64,000 nucleotides of DNA. It comes from Stenotrophomonas maltophilia (GTDB taxonomy: Bacteria > Pseudomonadota > Gammaproteobacteria > Xanthomonadales > Xanthomonadaceae). The stretch covers positions 62,001 to 126,000 of the forward strand of contig NZ_NIVS01000007.1 of the NCBI RefSeq assembly GCF_002205165.1. Reading direction: 5' to 3'. This document shows positions 43,445 to 51,150 of the stretch, piece by piece. The position numbers were made by a program, and so were the translations under genes. Within the stretch, counting starts at the first letter, position 1; every line of letters begins with the position of its first letter. The notes beneath the pieces are model-generated. The model searched no databases. It was not told the origin of the DNA and saw nothing but the letters and a program-made list of their open reading frames with translations.

Positions 43445-45348
43445 CCGATCAGTCCAAAAAAGCCGTTCTCGAGGTAGTCATCAATGCCGCCGGCTTCGGC
43501 CGGCATGGCATGCGCAGCGCCGAAGGCCATGCAAAGGGCCACCGCGGCGTCGATCTTGTTCACCGAACGCGCCTTGGATAACCAGCGGTTCTCCCACTTG
43601 TCCGACTCGATGACGGCCGACATGATTGCGGACACCAGCACGGGGTTTCCCTTGAGCCGAAGCCGGCCCTCCAGCAGCGCTTCTTCGAAGAGCCGCAGGG
43701 ACCCCGGCATCCACATACCTTCAGGCGGCGGCAGTCCTTGGTCCTCCGCTGCCTTCACCGCCACTTCCAACGGCCGGCCCTTCTTCGTGCCCCCTTGGGG
43801 GTGCTCAGCGAATGGCAGCGACAACCCAAGCTCGATCACTTCGTCTTCGAACTTGCGGAACGCATATCGGTCGTAGGCGATCAGCTCGACCAAGTAATCC
43901 CGGTCGTACTCGGCCAAGGTCTGAGCGACATGGCGGAAGCTGATCGTCTGTCCTTGCGGTGCGTGCAGATGCCCGCCATTGATCCATGTCCGGTACGGCA
44001 GCTTGTCGCGCAGCTCGCGCGCCGCGACGGTGTCGCCCGGGGTCCACGCTTCCACCCACCCGTCGTAGGTGGGCTTGCTGATCATCTGCGTCTGTCCGTC
44101 CACCACCACCGGCACCTCGACACTGCCGGTTTCCACCACCGCCCCTAGGGCCGTGATATCGCGGCTTTGCGAGAGGTCGAGCCCCAGATAGACCTTTGAT
44201 CCGTGATGCTGCGCAGGGTCGAAGTCGGCGAGCGCCGGCTCAAGAGTTGATCGGGTCATCCACGCCGTCTCCGCGTCGGTCCAGATGCAGAAATGAAGGC
44301 GAAGGATTCCGTTCAAGGAACCCGGAATCGCCTTCGCCTGTTTGACCAGGTCCGAGAGGTACTGCTCTGTGATGGTGACGCCGAGCAAAGGGTTGGCCTT
44401 TGCCCAGCACGTCGGGTCTTCCAGCGGGTCGTCACCGTCGTCCAGCGCACACACATAGCTGAAGGTCCGGTCGTCAATCGGGTCGCCCACGAAAGTTGGG
44501 TCGTTCACCGCGGCCGTGTGTCCCGCCGCGACCTTGACCGCGTGTTCGTGCTCTTCCCAGCAAACCGAAGTGCGGTCGCTACCGGAGTTGGTGATCATGA
44601 ACAGCAGCGGCTCGCGGCGGAATTTGAAGCCGCGCTCGAGCATTTCGATGATCTTGCGGTCGGGCAGCTCGTGGACCTCGTCCACCAGGACGAAGAACGG
44701 CCGCGGCCCGGAGCCCGTCTTGCCCGTGTCGCGAGATACAGGCCGGAAGAAGCTCTGGCTGGCTTGGTGGGCCATGTTGTACTCGCGTCCCTCGCCACCG
44801 GCGAACTCCACGCGCTTGGCCAGGGCCGGTGACTGCTTGACCATCTTCACGGCGTCGGCGAAGAGGATCCCGGCCTGGTCCTTTTTGGCAGCGGCAGAGT
44901 AGATCTGCGCGCCAGCCTCGCCGGCCGCGGTCATGCCCAACAGCCCGAGGCCGCCAGCGAGCGGGCTTTTCCCGTTGCCCTTTCCTTGCTCGATGTACGC
45001 CCGGCGGAAGCGACGGAACCCGTCAGCCCCCTTCCAACCAAACAGCGATCCGACGATGAAAGCCTGAGACGGATGTAGTTCGAACTTGTGGCCTTCAAAT
45101 TGACCCTCGGAAAGCCGGAGGATCCGTTCGAAGAAGCGGAAGGCGAACTCGGCCGCCTCCAAATCAAAGCGCAGCCCTCTCTCGGGGCCCTGCATCAGGT
45201 CCTGGAGGTGGCGCCTGCAGGCGTTGCGGACGTGCGGCCCGGCCACAATGCGACCGGCGAGCACGTCCAAGGCGTAGGCCTTAGTGCGATCGACCGGCGC
45301 CGGCGCCCCCGAAGAACTCATCGTCGGGGTCGTCTTCGTCTGTGCCAT
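43441..45348 (-). CDS. Terminase large subunit
   Basis: 635 residues from the ATG at 45348; the frame runs open upstream but that stretch overlaps the small subunit and is Arg/Ser-rich. Walker A is GKGNGKS (K127) and Walker B is FFVLVDEVHE (D223, E224). The RNase-H-like nuclease follows with its first aspartate in YLGLDLSQSRDITALG and a late acidic cluster at NKIDAAVALCMAF. It packages DNA into proheads and cuts it. It overlaps the small-subunit gene by 68 bp. Confidence 0.93.
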   Translation of the reverse strand: MAQTKTTPTMSSSGAPAPVDRTKAYALDVLAGRIVAGPHVRNACRRHLQDLMQGPERGLRFDLEAAEFAFRFFERILRLSEGQFEGHKFELHPSQAFIVGSLFGWKGADGFRRFRRAYIEQGKGNGKSPLAGGLGLLGMTAAGEAGAQIYSAAAKKDQAGILFADAVKMVKQSPALAKRVEFAGGEGREYNMAHQASQSFFRPVSRDTGKTGSGPRPFFVLVDEVHELPDRKIIEMLERGFKFRREPLLFMITNSGSDRTSVCWEEHEHAVKVAAGHTAAVNDPTFVGDPIDDRTFSYVCALDDGDDPLEDPTCWAKANPLLGVTITEQYLSDLVKQAKAIPGSLNGILRLHFCIWTDAETAWMTRSTLEPALADFDPAQHHGSKVYLGLDLSQSRDITALGAVVETGSVEVPVVVDGQTQMISKPTYDGWVEAWTPGDTVAARELRDKLPYRTWINGGHLHAPQGQTISFRHVAQTLAEYDRDYLVELIAYDRYAFRKFEDEVIELGLSLPFAEHPQGGTKKGRPLEVAVKAAEDQGLPPPEGMWMPGSLRLFEEALLEGRLRLKGNPVLVSAIMSAVIESDKWENRWLSKARSVNKIDAAVALCMAFGAAHAMPAEAGGIDDYLENGFFGLIG

Positions 45349-45685
45349 GCGAAACCTTTGACTCATCCACCGGTGTGGCGCCCAGCTTCGAGAGGATCGA
45401 GCTAAGCGCTTGGGTTGCAGACACACCGAAGTCAGCCTCGGGGTCGTCCATCTTGGCCGTCCAGAAGCACGCCAGCCTGAGCAGGACACGGTGCGAAGCG
45501 TTGAGCCAAGGCATCTCCTGCTCGAACTCCGCCCATGCACGCTTCTGCGCCGCCGTCATTGTTTTGTAGGGCTCGCCCAGCGCCCGCGTGCCTTTCGGCT
45601 TCTTCCTGCCGGCATGGCGCCCTGGGTTCTTGACGGCCGCACCGCCGGTCGCGGCTTTTGCGACGGGCAATCGGGGCCTGGCCAT
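45281..45685 (-). CDS. Terminase small subunit, P27 family
   Basis: 134 residues (MARPRLPVAKAATGGAAVKNPGRHAGRKKPKGTRALGEPYKTMTAAQKRAWAEFEQEMPWL), the basic N-terminus plus WAEFEQEMPWL pattern of P27-type small terminases. FGVSATQALSSILSKLGATP matches the family's C-terminal block. It recognises the packaging start on the phage DNA. The very acidic end (TDEDDPDDEFFGG) is the part that overlaps the large subunit. Confidence 0.88.
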   Translation of the reverse strand: MARPRLPVAKAATGGAAVKNPGRHAGRKKPKGTRALGEPYKTMTAAQKRAWAEFEQEMPWLNASHRVLLRLACFWTAKMDDPEADFGVSATQALSSILSKLGATPVDESKVSHGTDEDDPDDEFFGGAGAGRSH

Positions 45686-45888
45686 GAAAAACCTCTGTAA
45701 ATCCGCCCGTTTTCGACGGGTCGGGCGCCCCTCGCAGGGTCGTCCCGTGAATTGTGGATACGAAAGGAAAGGGGGGAGGTCGGTCTAGGAGCCGCCAAAC
45801 GCCATAAATTCACCCCCCCCTACCTGAATGGGGTGTTTCGTTCAGGTTTCTGTGGATAAGTGCGTCGGTCGGCGTTTCGCACCAGTGC
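45686..45888. other. Gene-free segment ahead of terminase, candidate cos region
   Basis: About 200 bp with no convincing frame, between HNH and terminase genes. It has a C8 run inside a G/C-biased imperfect repeat (CACCCCCCCC near 45809, GGGGTG near 45829) and a purine stretch (GAAAGGAAAGGGGGGAGG). In HK97-like phages cos lies next to terminase and HNH genes. Assignment is by position only. Confidence 0.4.
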
Positions 45889-46227
45889 TCACGCCTCGAT
45901 CGGCCATCCGTCGCTGTCACACCCGCGGACATGCACCCCACCCCGCTCTAGGCGCGCTTGATCGCTGCTGTGGCAGTTGGCGCACTGGCTATCGAAGGGT
46001 CCATTCCAGAACATCTCCTCGGTCTCCCCGGCTGGATGTCCGTTGGTGTGATTGCAGACCGTCGCCACTGTCACGTGGTTTCGGGCCTTGCACTTGCTGC
46101 ACAGCGGCTCACGCTCAAGCTGAGCCTTACGCGTGCGCTGCCAGCGGGCGGTGCCGTACAGATGCGCAAAGGCACTGCCGCCGTTCTGCCGGGTCCGTCC
46201 GCGGCGCTGTCCTGAGCCGGTGGCCAT
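45889..46227 (-). CDS. HNH endonuclease
   Basis: 112 residues. Zinc pairs C-x-x-C in EPLCSKCKAR and CANCHSSD bracket the HNH core VCNHTNGHPAG...NGPFDSQCANCH. In HK97-type phages an HNH protein next to terminase is needed for cos cleavage. Its place directly upstream of the terminase genes fits that role. The N-terminus is basic (GQRRGRTRQNGG). Confidence 0.9.
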   Translation of the reverse strand: MATGSGQRRGRTRQNGGSAFAHLYGTARWQRTRKAQLEREPLCSKCKARNHVTVATVCNHTNGHPAGETEEMFWNGPFDSQCANCHSSDQARLERGGVHVRGCDSDGWPIEA

Positions 46228-46517
46228 CAGTACGGATTCCCGTCCAGGTCCACACGCTCGGGCGCGGCGCCTTCTTCCTGCACTGGTGCGCCCGCTTCCT
46301 CACCCAGCAGCTGCGCGACGGCCTGCACCAGCAGTCCGACGTGCATACCCAGCTCGGCGATCTGCTTTCCCTGCTGCTCGATGACCCCGACCAAGCGGTC
46401 CATGCGGGCATCCGTGCTGGCGTCGATGCGCGCAGCCAAGGCCGCATCGGCTACAGCGCGCGCAGCCTGCTCAGCGCTCAGGGCGTTAGCCAACGCTTCG
46501 ATCTGTGCAACGTCCAT
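46227..46517 (-). CDS. Short coiled-coil protein of unknown function
   Basis: 96 residues from the ATG at 46517, chosen for the GAGGAG ribosome site 5 nt upstream. Helical and Ala-rich (ALANALSAEQAARAVADAALAARIDASTDARMDRLVGVIEQQGKQIAELGMHVGLLVQAVAQLL), with heptad-like spacing, then an acidic tail. It is linked by one-base overlaps to HNH and the DUF1064-like gene. No family recognised. Confidence 0.65.
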   Translation of the reverse strand: MDVAQIEALANALSAEQAARAVADAALAARIDASTDARMDRLVGVIEQQGKQIAELGMHVGLLVQAVAQLLGEEAGAPVQEEGAAPERVDLDGNPY

Positions 46518-46870
46518 CAGAACTCCTCCACTGCCCAACCACCACCGTCTCGCTTGGGCTTGACCTTCACCGCGATGAATCGAAATGGGTACATGGCCGC
46601 AGCAATCTTGATCTTGGCGCGCGCGTCATCCTGCCAGTGGCCTTTGACCTCGTGGCATTCCATGACGCCGTCCGAAGCCATCACCGCGAAGTCCGGGGTG
46701 TAGAACGTGTTGTCGGCCAGGCGCACCTTCAGCCCCTCGAACCGGTGCCACTGGATCTCGCCGGCGAACTGCAGCGCGCGCAACCGTTCCGCATATGCTG
46801 ACTCGGTCTTGTTCATCTGGCCGACCTTGAGCCGGCCAAGCGCCAACATGGCCTTGCCCTTCCCCGACAT
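46517..46870 (-). CDS. DUF1064-type PD-(D/E)XK nuclease
   Basis: 117 residues. MNKTESAYAERLRALQFAGEIQWHRFEGLKVRLADNTFYTPDFAVMASDGVMECHEVKG has the PD...E-x-K catalytic spacing of the restriction-like nuclease fold (PDF, then ECHEVKG), and matches the DUF1064 pattern. Relatives in phages are thought to act in recombination or DNA processing. It lies in the short block between lysis and packaging genes. Confidence 0.82.
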   Translation of the reverse strand: MSGKGKAMLALGRLKVGQMNKTESAYAERLRALQFAGEIQWHRFEGLKVRLADNTFYTPDFAVMASDGVMECHEVKGHWQDDARAKIKIAAAMYPFRFIAVKVKPKRDGGGWAVEEF

Positions 46871-47166
46871 CAGCGCGGGCTGCGGCGGCGGACCTGGGCC
46901 TTGGCCTTGGCTTTCTTGGCCTTCGGCAGCGGCGGCAAGCGGCCCTGCACTTCAATCAGGACCCCATTGACCGCGGCCAGCTGGCTGCTGAGCGAGGTGA
47001 TCTGCGAGCCGGCGGCGGAATCCACATTCTCGCAGTGCGCTTTGACCGCGTTGAGTTCGCTGCGCAGGGACTCACCGTCCGCCTCAACGGCACGCAGGCG
47101 CTGGGCAAGCCGCCGGGAGGGAGTCGGCCACAGGGTGACGCCGAGTACTTTGATCGTTCGGGACAT
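46870..47166 (-). CDS. Small coiled-coil protein with basic tail
   Basis: 98 residues: a short start (MSRTIKVLGVTLWPTPSRR), a helical middle (LRAVEADGESLRSELNAVKAHCENV) and a Lys/Ala/Arg-rich end (KAKKAKAKAQVRRRSPR) that may bind nucleic acid. It abuts the DUF1064-like gene (1-bp overlap). Not recognised. Confidence 0.55.
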   Translation of the reverse strand: MSRTIKVLGVTLWPTPSRRLAQRLRAVEADGESLRSELNAVKAHCENVDSAAGSQITSLSSQLAAVNGVLIEVQGRLPPLPKAKKAKAKAQVRRRSPR

Positions 47167-47217
47167 GGGTTTCTCTCTGTAGAAGGCGATCCGGCATTGC
47201 CGATCGTCAGGTTTTGA

Positions 47218-47499
47218 TCAGCGTTCCGGCGAGGGAACAGGCTTCCCTCCCAGCTGCTCGATTGCGTCAAGCTGAGCCTCGTACTGCAGCAGGCACCGCT
47301 TCCGCCCGTTGCTCACGTCGAACACCAGCGACGGCTTCCCGTCGCGCACCCAGCTGCAGCGCTTGGTCAGCGCAGCGTCGATGGGTACGTAGGTGGCCAC
47401 CGACACGTTGATGACGGCCGGCGGCGGCTGGTTCGGCCTGGTGGGCGCGGCCCGGCATGCGGCCAGCAACACAGCTATGACAATCACGATGACGCGCAT
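47218..47499 (-). CDS. Outer-membrane spanin lipoprotein (Rz1-like)
   Basis: 93 residues. A lipoprotein signal (MRVIVIVIAVLLAAC, Cys15) is followed by a Pro-rich stretch (APTRPNQPPPAV), as in Rz1-type o-spanins. It starts one base after the Rz-like stop. Together with the i-spanin it would fuse inner and outer membranes in the last step of lysis. It is longer than lambda Rz1, as is usual for separated rather than embedded spanins. Confidence 0.8.
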   Translation of the reverse strand: MRVIVIVIAVLLAACRAAPTRPNQPPPAVINVSVATYVPIDAALTKRCSWVRDGKPSLVFDVSNGRKRCLLQYEAQLDAIEQLGGKPVPSPER

Positions 47500-47500
47500 A

Positions 47501-47983
47501 TCAGTACCCCTTCAGCGCCGGGCAGGCGGAATCGAGCAGCTCGAGGGCCGCCTTGCAGGTGTCGGGGCGCCGTTCGTACCGAGCCTTCCAGGTGGCGGCA
47601 TCCTGCTCCGCTGCCTCAATCTTGGTGGCCAGGCCATTGAGTGCCGCGGCGCTCTCGGCCTTCAGCACCTTCAGCTTCTCGGCCTCAGCCCGCAGTGCCG
47701 CCGCAACGTCAGCCAAGCGCTGGTCGCGGTCTTCAACGTCGGCCTGCAGCCGGGATGCGTCGGCATCCCAGTCGGCCTTGACCTTGACCACCTGCGCGCT
47801 CAATTCTCGGATGCGCTGCTCTTTCTCGTAGGAGGACAGGCCGGAGACCATGCAGCCAAACGCCAGAACAGCGCAGACCACCTTGATCTTGCTGCCCGGC
47901 TTGCGCAGCCACTCCAGTGCGTCGGCAAGTGCCCCGACGACCAAGCGCCACAGCGCCCTCAGAAACCGGATGAACTCGCTCAT
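47501..47983 (-). CDS. Inner-membrane spanin (Rz-like)
   Basis: 160 residues. One N-terminal membrane segment (KIKVVCAVLAFGCMVSGL) precedes a long periplasmic coiled coil (RIRELSAQVVKVKADWDADASRLQADVEDRDQRLADVAAALRAEAEKLKVL), the layout of Rz. It begins within the 3' end of the holin gene (4-bp overlap) and is followed by the Rz1-like gene. Confidence 0.85.
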   Translation of the reverse strand: MSEFIRFLRALWRLVVGALADALEWLRKPGSKIKVVCAVLAFGCMVSGLSSYEKEQRIRELSAQVVKVKADWDADASRLQADVEDRDQRLADVAAALRAEAEKLKVLKAESAAALNGLATKIEAAEQDAATWKARYERRPDTCKAALELLDSACPALKGY

Positions 47984-48435
47984 GGCTTCTCACCTCCGAT
48001 GGTGCCCGTGGCCTTCTCGACCATGCGCACGTAGCCGGGCAACAGCCGACGAATCATTACGCCGGAAAGACCTGCAAGCGGCAGCTGCGGCGCCCCGGCC
48101 AGAGACGTAAAAATGGATGCCGCGACTGCGATGACCCATGCGGCCACGATGGCGTAGGCGACCACTGCCACGCCCAGTGCCAGCCAGCGCGCGACCGTCT
48201 GCAGGAGGCGGTGCCCCCGGCGACGGCCAGCATCTGCTGCGACCCGCTCGGCGTCTTTCTCCGGTAGCAGCAGCACACCAATAAGGGCCCCGGCCATCGC
48301 GACCAGCAGAACCGATTGGGGCACGCCCAGGATGATGCGCTCAGCTTCACGCAGTGCATCAGCTGTGGCAGGTGCCACTACTGCCGCGGTGAAGGTTCCC
48401 ACTGCGATTTTCATGGTGCTCACAGGCTCGGTCAT
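47980..48435 (-). CDS. Phage holin
   Basis: 151 residues from the ATG at 48435, which overlaps the endolysin stop. Three hydrophobic segments are seen (VGTFTAAVVAPATA, QSVLLVAMAGALIGVLLL, WLALGVAVVAYAIVAAWVIAVAASIF) with basic residues between. It is placed between endolysin and Rz as holins are. It would form the membrane lesions that release the endolysin. No named holin family was matched. Confidence 0.75.
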   Translation of the reverse strand: MTEPVSTMKIAVGTFTAAVVAPATADALREAERIILGVPQSVLLVAMAGALIGVLLLPEKDAERVAADAGRRRGHRLLQTVARWLALGVAVVAYAIVAAWVIAVAASIFTSLAGAPQLPLAGLSGVMIRRLLPGYVRMVEKATGTIGGEKP

Positions 48436-48920
48436 GGAGCGATCACCCCGCCGGCTTTCCGGTACGCGGCCAGAAGGCTGTCGAGCTTGTGCTCGAACTG
48501 GCCATAACCGGCACCCGGCAGGCTTGCCCAGATGTTGCGGGCGGCGGCAATGGCCTCGGGGATGCGACCGGCTTGGATCAGCGGCAGCGCGCGGCGCTCG
48601 CGGATCTGCTGCAGGGCGATCAGGTCTTGGCTCAGCGGCGAGAAGTCTTTCAGGCCCAGGCTCTTGCGGTAGGCGTCGTAGTAACGCCGCAGCAGCTGGT
48701 AGCGGCCCGCAGCCGTCGACTGAATGCCGAGCTTGGGCAAGTCGACCAGTACGCGCGGATGGTCTGCGTAGCTCGTGAACAGCTTGCCTCCCACGATCAC
48801 GTCGTAGCCGCGATCTTTGGTCGGCTGTCTGCCGTTGTCGGTCCCTTCGGACCAAGCCAGCATGTCGAGGAAGGCGACGACGTTCACGCCGCCAGCTTGT
48901 TGGGGTGTGATCTGCGTCAT
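48432..48920 (-). CDS. Endolysin, lambda R-type lytic transglycosylase
   Basis: 162 residues from the ATG at 48920. FLDMLAWSEGTDNGRQPTKDRGYDVIVGGKLFTSYADHPRV has the catalytic glutamate (E in AWSEGT) and the YDVIVGG block of lambda R; GIQSTAAGRYQLL follows. No signal peptide is seen, so it depends on the holin. First gene of the lysis block. Confidence 0.93.
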   Translation of the reverse strand: MTQITPQQAGGVNVVAFLDMLAWSEGTDNGRQPTKDRGYDVIVGGKLFTSYADHPRVLVDLPKLGIQSTAAGRYQLLRRYYDAYRKSLGLKDFSPLSQDLIALQQIRERRALPLIQAGRIPEAIAAARNIWASLPGAGYGQFEHKLDSLLAAYRKAGGVIAP

Positions 48921-48941
48921 AGCGTCTCCAGACAAAGAAAA

Positions 48942-48962
48942 AGCCCCGGCTGGGCCGGGGCT
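48942..48962 (-). terminator. Terminator of the two-gene membrane module
   Basis: A 9-bp stem (agccccggc / gccggggct) with a 3-nt loop, ending on the minus strand in TTTTTC. It lies 28 bp after the membrane-protein stop and just before the endolysin start, so it closes the module off from the late genes. Confidence 0.85.
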
Positions 48963-48989
48963 CTCTTCAAACATACGTTTAGTGCAGCT

Positions 48990-49532
48990 CTAAGATCTGT
49001 GTATCCGATCCGCGAGGTAGTGAATTCCAAAAAGCGTGATGGAGATCATCTGCCACAGGACAAACTGGTAAACGAAGTATCCGAGCGCCTTTAGCCAGCG
49101 AGCCATCTCCGGACTGGCCAACTTCACGGCCTCCTGGGGAAGATTCCGAAAGAGCATCGCGACAAGCATCGCCATGCTCAAAACGGCCAAGTACCCAAAG
49201 AGGTAGCCAAGGAGCTTTCGTCTCTTTATCTTCCCGCCGTCCAACGTCATGCGATGAACATCATTCTCTAGCGACAGAGTAGGAAAAGTGGCGATTGCTG
49301 CTAACGCGGCCACATAGAAACCGACCAAAATCTGCATGACTGCGCCAACGCCCACAAGGAGGCCGCTACCGCCGCCCAACGGCACCAGCGAGGGCCAGTT
49401 CCACCAAATGGTCGTTACGCCCGCAGCCAGCACCCCGGGCAGTAGCCAATCGATCATGACTTTGCCCCAGCCTTCAGCACTAATGCGCAAATAGGCCAGC
49501 GGTGTAATCAACTGACGTAGTGCTTTCCACAT
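48990..49532 (-). CDS. Four-helix membrane protein of a two-gene accessory module
   Basis: 180 residues with four hydrophobic segments: WLLPGVLAAGVTTIWW, LLVGVGAVMQILVGFYVAALAAIA, LLGYLFGYLAVLSMAMLVAMLF and LGYFVYQFVLWQMISITLFGIHYLA. A basic loop (GGKIKRRKLL) lies between the second and third. It starts 2 bp after the upstream 321-residue gene. I do not recognise the family. A small multi-pass partner of a cytosolic protein is a layout seen among phage-defence and exclusion systems, which is the only hint at function. Confidence 0.75.
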   Translation of the reverse strand: MWKALRQLITPLAYLRISAEGWGKVMIDWLLPGVLAAGVTTIWWNWPSLVPLGGGSGLLVGVGAVMQILVGFYVAALAAIATFPTLSLENDVHRMTLDGGKIKRRKLLGYLFGYLAVLSMAMLVAMLFRNLPQEAVKLASPEMARWLKALGYFVYQFVLWQMISITLFGIHYLADRIHRS

Positions 49533-49534
49533 GT

Positions 49535-50500
49535 CTAGTCGCCTTTTTCGTCAGCGAGCTTCCCTGCCATCTGCTTTGCGAAGGTCATCACAACCTCTGT
49601 GTGATCCCAGTTCATTGCCTCAGGCAGCTCAATCTTGCATGACCTGGAAACAAGCTTTTCGAGCTCTTCACCCGGATCCACCGCATCCTCGGGAACGTCA
49701 AGCACCGCTTGTTTATGCTTGCCGGTTCCCTCCTCCTTATAGTGAATTCGCACTTGCTCATAGTTTTCGCCGAACGCGATCTGGCGAGCCCGGGCGATGA
49801 CAGCGGAAACTCGCCCCTCTTCAGGATCTTGCCGGACATCGAGGCATAGGATCTGCCTACGACGTACCAACTCCTCGGGCTCATCCAAGCCTTGATCCTG
49901 CAACTCTTCCTTCACAAGATCAAAAGACAGCAATTCGCCCTTCTCGATCTCCTCGATCAAGCTTCTGCTCAGAAGGCCGTCCAGCGAAACCACCGGGAAC
50001 CAGTTATGGGTGTCATTCCCTTCTTTCAATTCTCGCTCACCAGCCTTGTGCAAGGGATGGTTCAGTCGACTCAGAACGACTGACGGCCCCAGCCCCGGCG
50101 ACTCTTCAAGAGCGCAAGGATACACTTGGGTAGTGCCTTGGAGAGTGTAGGAGAGGTCAATCACCAGATGTGCCTCGGTGCGATATCCCTCCCCGTCATC
50201 CTTGGCAAACGTACGCGCCGCTCCCGTCTGCATGTTCTCGTAGCTGGCATCAATATAACCAGCATCAGCCATTACAAAGAGAACAGCCGCATAAGGCCGG
50301 CCATTCTCCTCGAAGAATTCACAGTGCTTGATGCGCACGACCCTCTTCGCGCCATCCCTAACGGCCCGCTGATAAAAAGCGTTGCCCGCCGCCGTCGTCA
50401 GTATTGCGGTCAAATCCCATGGCTCCCGTGTCTTGGCACCGGTTCCGTGGGAGATCTTAATTTCAAGGAAACGCATTACACGACTGCTACTCGACTTCAT
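49535..50500 (-). CDS. Cytosolic partner protein of a two-gene accessory module
   Basis: 321 residues from the ATG at 50500, preceded by GGGGGAG; the open frame runs further to 50590 without support. No signal or membrane segment. Distinct stretches are RVVRIKHCEFFEENGRPYAAVLFVMADAGYIDASYENMQTG, LEESPGLGPSVVLSRLNHPLH and VSAVIARARQIAFGENYEQVRIHYKEE. Family not recognised. GC content is below that of the surrounding late genes. It has its own promoter and operator-like palindrome and is terminated at 48942, so it is expressed apart from the lysis genes, probably in the lysogen. Confidence 0.75.
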   Translation of the reverse strand: MKSSSSRVMRFLEIKISHGTGAKTREPWDLTAILTTAAGNAFYQRAVRDGAKRVVRIKHCEFFEENGRPYAAVLFVMADAGYIDASYENMQTGAARTFAKDDGEGYRTEAHLVIDLSYTLQGTTQVYPCALEESPGLGPSVVLSRLNHPLHKAGERELKEGNDTHNWFPVVSLDGLLSRSLIEEIEKGELLSFDLVKEELQDQGLDEPEELVRRRQILCLDVRQDPEEGRVSAVIARARQIAFGENYEQVRIHYKEEGTGKHKQAVLDVPEDAVDPGEELEKLVSRSCKIELPEAMNWDHTEVVMTFAKQMAGKLADEKGD

Positions 50501-50652
50501 TAGCTCCCCCTGTGATCTTCCGTGAACGGACAAGGATTGCATAAAACTCAGCCGGACATCATGCGCATCTTTGGCCAGGCCGCCAGGCATTCACGCAAAC
50601 GGCCCGCCGAGTGGCGAGCCGCGCAGATGAGACTCTCCCCACCTTACCGAGA

Positions 50653-50680
50653 ACTATACCAAAACGTTGGCAACGTTCAA
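50653..50680 (-). promoter_or_regulatory. Promoter with operator-like palindrome for the two-gene module
   Basis: On the minus strand: TTGAAC, 16 bp, TATAGT. Between and overlapping the -35 lies AACGTT-GCC-AACGTT (50663-50677), a repeat of a self-complementary hexamer well suited to a dimeric repressor. The start point would be about 145 bp upstream of the ATG at 50500. Confidence 0.6.
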
Positions 50681-50740
50681 GCGTTATTTGCATTCTTCTA
50701 GCGGTAGGATGGCCGCTCTACCCACAGCGGAGAACCGCGC

Positions 50741-51028
50741 TTGAACACGGACGATCAGACGAAACTCGCACGCTCCATTGGCCGCGACGTTGCCCACGAG
50801 AAGGCGCTCTCGACATACATCGGCAGCCCCCGCAGGAACGAGCCGGCGGCAATGGTGGACCTGCTGAAGATGAACTTCGAGATGGGCCGCACGCAGCTTC
50901 AGGGGCGCCTCGTTGAGGCCAACCTGCCGGCCGACCTCTACCGCACGGCCGAGGACGAATTCCGCAAGGTGAAGGACGCGGTGCTTGATGGCGTCAGGAA
51001 CGGCAAGTACCAGGTGCCTGCACGCTGA
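50741..51028 (+). CDS. Small plus-strand prophage protein of unknown function
   Basis: 95 residues from a TTG at 50741 with GGAGA upstream. Hydrophilic and helical (TKLARSIGRDVAHEKALSTYIGSPRRNEPAAMVDLLKMNFEMGRTQLQGRLVEANLPADLYRTAEDEFRKVKDAVLDG). It runs against all neighbours and has its own terminator, divergent from the two-gene module and sharing its control region. A regulator of that module is one possibility, but no DNA-binding motif is evident. Confidence 0.65.
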   Translation: MNTDDQTKLARSIGRDVAHEKALSTYIGSPRRNEPAAMVDLLKMNFEMGRTQLQGRLVEANLPADLYRTAEDEFRKVKDAVLDGVRNGKYQVPAR

Positions 51029-51036
51029 CCGCTGAT

Positions 51037-51062
51037 AACCGTCCTCCTTACGGGGGACGGTT
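51037..51062 (+). terminator. Terminator of the 95-residue plus-strand gene
   Basis: An 11-bp stem with one G-U pair (aaccgtcctcc / gggggacggtt), 4-nt loop, then GTTTTT, nine bases after the stop codon. Confidence 0.88.
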
Positions 51063-51150
51063 GTTTTTCCGGTTCCAACCCGGAGAAAGGTCGCGTTTGA
51101 AACCGTACCTTTGCTGAATCCGCAGGGGGCCGGCGGGCACTTCATCGTGC

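Noticed and set aside
48990-50500. Kiwa (KwaA/KwaB) defence system
   Set aside because: The four-helix plus roughly 320-residue layout is similar, but gene order is reversed and I could not match KwaB features in the cytosolic protein; an HMM search would decide.
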